From Oscillospiraceae bacterium (GTDB taxonomy: Bacteria; Bacillota; Clostridia; Oscillospirales; Oscillospiraceae): DNA of 24,581 nucleotides. Below the pieces are notes generated by a model that was not told the origin of the DNA, did no database searches, and saw nothing but the letters and a program-made list of their open reading frames with translations. The position numbers and the translations under genes were made by a program. The stretch spans positions 1-24,581 of the forward strand of contig JAGBGB010000123.1 in NCBI GenBank assembly GCA_017936205.1, given 5' to 3'. Positions 23,137-24,581 of the stretch are shown piece after piece (position 1 is the first letter of the stretch; every line of letters starts with the position of its first letter).

Positions 23137-23655
23137 TCAATTATTCCGTTTTGATTTTATTATATGAACAATCCGCAGAATATCAGATTCCATTCCTTTT
23201 GTCTCGCCCCAAAAATAATGAATGGGAGCGAGAGAATATAGCAGAATAGATGTATTGACGAATAGCGCCAGACTTGAGATAAAACGAATTGCTTCTAACG
23301 AAATAATCACAGAACCAAATGTTACTATCTTTAATCGTGTGTATAACAGTATTCCAACTAATATCAAAGAAAATAGAGGCCCACCCAAAAGAGTTAAAAT
23401 AGCCTTCTTTAATTCCATTCCATCCTCTTTTGGTTCAAATACGCCATCAAAGACAGCTAATTTTATAGAAAAGCGCTGCGTCCTTAGTAAACATTTTCCA
23501 GATCCAATCCGTATATGCCAATGAGTATTCCCTGTTATTAGCATATAAACTAAGGCATGACCCAACTCGTGTGCAAATGTCGAAAGAAAAAATACCACCC
23601 AACACACACATGTTAATGCAAGCATTTCTACTATAAATAAAATTGCATACTCCAA
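23137..23655 (-). CDS. M50-like membrane zinc metalloprotease
   Basis: 172 residues with four or so hydrophobic segments. The first (about 5-40) contains HELGH (29-33), the zinc and catalytic motif of intramembrane site-2 proteases (M50). The third zinc ligand is probably Asp158 in WGETKGMESD near the C-terminus; this replaces the usual NxxPxxxxDG form, with SLAP (about residues 141-144) in the place of the N/P part. It would cut a membrane or secreted peptide; no substrate gene is next to it. A TTG start is used, with GAGAGG 9 bases upstream. Base composition is clearly AT-richer than the neighbours (18 G/C of 60 at 23281-23340) and repeats flank it, which suggests transfer. An inactive homologue is possible. 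Confidence 0.75.
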   Translation of the reverse strand: MEYAILFIVEMLALTCVCWVVFFLSTFAHELGHALVYMLITGNTHWHIRIGSGKCLLRTQRFSIKLAVFDGVFEPKEDGMELKKAILTLLGGPLFSLILVGILLYTRLKIVTFGSVIISLEAIRFISSLALFVNTSILLYSLAPIHYFWGETKGMESDILRIVHIIKSKRNN

Positions 23656-23698
23656 TGGTTTTAACCTCTCTCAAAATTATTTTTACACCCAAAGGACA

Positions 23699-23885
23699 GG
23701 GTACGGTTCTGTATCTTTTGCAATTATTAACACAAGGGGGGACGATTCTGTGTACTGATTGAAACCCAAAACATTTTCTATCTTAGCACACAGAAATACT
23801 CGCCATTTCCGAAGAAAACAGAACTATTTCTCGCAACGCAGAGACCGTCCCCGGTGTTATTTATCTTAGATAGAGAACCGTCCTC
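23699..23885. mobile_element. MITE-like element with about 50-bp imperfect inverted repeats
   Basis: The first 55 bases (23699-23753) and the reverse complement of 23836-23885 align along their length: ACGGTTCT, TATCT, AACAC, GGGGACG and T-G-T-type ends in the same order, with small gaps. The centre (about 80 bp) has no coding frame. Motifs of the type GGGGACGGTTCTGTGT resemble dispersed REP/RAYT-type repeats of Firmicutes. No transposase is in the window, so movement would depend on one elsewhere. Confidence 0.5.
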
Positions 23886-23918
23886 GTTATTCTCATATGG
23901 TGGACGCCTGCAAGTTTT

Positions 23919-24581
23919 TTACTTGCCGAAGAAATCCCGTGCACTGTCGGAATAGGCCATCATAGCTCTGCAGAGTGTGCCCAGGTCGTTGACCTTCCCG
24001 CTGCAGTAGGATTCTACACCGTACTCCAAGGTGGGAGAAACCTGCACATCCCCATCGTACACTGCCACAGAGAGAGCGGCACGCAGCTCTGCCACACGGA
24101 GACCATCAAAGTCGAAGGCGTACCAATGCAGATCTTCTCGGAACACCTTGGGCTCCGTCACATCCACGGTCACCGTCTGCCCCTGAGAATCCGTGTAGGT
24201 AACACGGAGGCTTAGACTCTCTACATCTCCCATATAGGCAGAGGTATTGATCACATAGCGCAATACTATCTTAGATCCCAAATCCAGACTCTTGCCTGCC
24301 CAGGTAACAGTGGGATTTTGCACATCATCCAGGATATTATTGTATCCGTTAAAGGTCACGGCAGAGAGATCGGTGAGGTAGGTCTTCTGCTCTGCGGTCA
24401 TCTTAGCATCAGCCCGGGCATTGGTGCGGTAGCCCTTGAAAAGCTGAGACTTTCCACCGTACCGCAGGAGGTCTGCACACATTTTCTTCAGGCCTTCGGA
24501 AGCACCCTCCTTGCGGAGCTGGTTGTAGGCATAGGTAGCGATGCTATAGCTGTCCGTCTGAGACAGCACCTGACGCAAGCC
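23919..24581 (-). CDS. C-terminal part of a secreted/surface protein (partial)
   Basis: About 220 residues are visible; the frame is open to the window edge, so the N-terminus is missing. The segment is the C-terminal module I recognise from many ruminococcal secreted proteins: a helical SYSIATYAYNQL...LKKMCADLLRYGG part, a beta-rich middle (VTWAGKSLDLGSKIVLRYVI, then LSLRVTYTDSQGQ), and the ending LCRAMMAYSDSARDFFGK. In those proteins it follows catalytic, leucine-rich or binding domains. What precedes it here cannot be seen. The GC content is like that of the housekeeping genes. The function of the module is not established; attachment or substrate binding is a guess. Confidence 0.8.
   Translation of the reverse strand, partial: GLRQVLSQTDSYSIATYAYNQLRKEGASEGLKKMCADLLRYGGKSQLFKGYRTNARADAKMTAEQKTYLTDLSAVTFNGYNNILDDVQNPTVTWAGKSLDLGSKIVLRYVINTSAYMGDVESLSLRVTYTDSQGQTVTVDVTEPKVFREDLHWYAFDFDGLRVAELRAALSVAVYDGDVQVSPTLEYGVESYCSGKVNDLGTLCRAMMAYSDSARDFFGK

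Noticed and set aside
23447..23692. 81-codon minus-strand frame overlapping the M50 gene start
   Set aside because: It overlaps the HELGH-encoding part in another frame and shows no domain; the M50 frame explains the region.

Overview
The window comes from a low-to-moderate GC Firmicute, most likely a Ruminococcus-like member of the Oscillospiraceae. Three things point there: the Clostridia/Bacillus order of the housekeeping cluster (yicC-remA-gmk-rpoZ-priA-def-fmt-rsmB-rlmN-prpC-pknB-rsgA), a SipL-type SPOCS/LysM sporulation protein, and a C-terminal secreted-protein module common in ruminococcal surface proteins. Every gene I can support lies on the minus strand, so transcription runs from high to low coordinates.

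Right end (24581 to about 22590). The window opens inside a secreted or surface protein gene of which only the C-terminal part is visible. An AT-rich accessory patch follows. It holds an M50-like membrane zinc metalloprotease gene, a 187-bp MITE-like inverted-repeat element, and a related repeat arm on the other side of the protease gene. A non-coding stretch of about 550 bp then carries two strong hairpins, a polypurine/polypyrimidine tract and tandem operator-like repeats.

Centre right (22587 to 21242). A two-gene unit encodes a DUF3343 protein and a class V aminotransferase (cysteine desulfurase family). This pair is often linked to sulfur or selenium handling.

Centre (21216 to 4951). A good sigma-A-type promoter (TTGCTA, 17 bp, TATAAT) precedes cdaA. 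From there 17 tightly packed, often overlapping genes run to rsgA and a strong intrinsic terminator. They cover c-di-AMP synthesis (cdaA, cdaR), three cysteine-rich proteins in a row (RseC-like, DUF5685, DnaJ with a nine-cysteine tail), RNA and nucleotide genes (yicC, remA, gmk, rpoZ), replication restart (priA), N-formyl-methionine metabolism (def, fmt), rRNA methylation (rsmB, rlmN), and the PP2C phosphatase/PASTA kinase pair with the ribosome-assembly GTPase RsgA. coaBC, which sits between rpoZ and priA in Bacillus, is absent.

Left (4949 to 1). Downstream of the terminator come an unlisted 50-residue two-helix membrane protein and the SipL-like gene, the latter with a candidate sporulation-sigma promoter and its own terminator. 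A separate four-gene operon follows: ECF sigma factor, membrane-anchored putative anti-sigma factor, Ig-like lipoprotein, and a serpin lipoprotein. This looks like a self-contained envelope-stress or protease-defence system and is the most attractive functional unit here. The window ends in REP-like palindromes with a perfect 16-bp inverted repeat.
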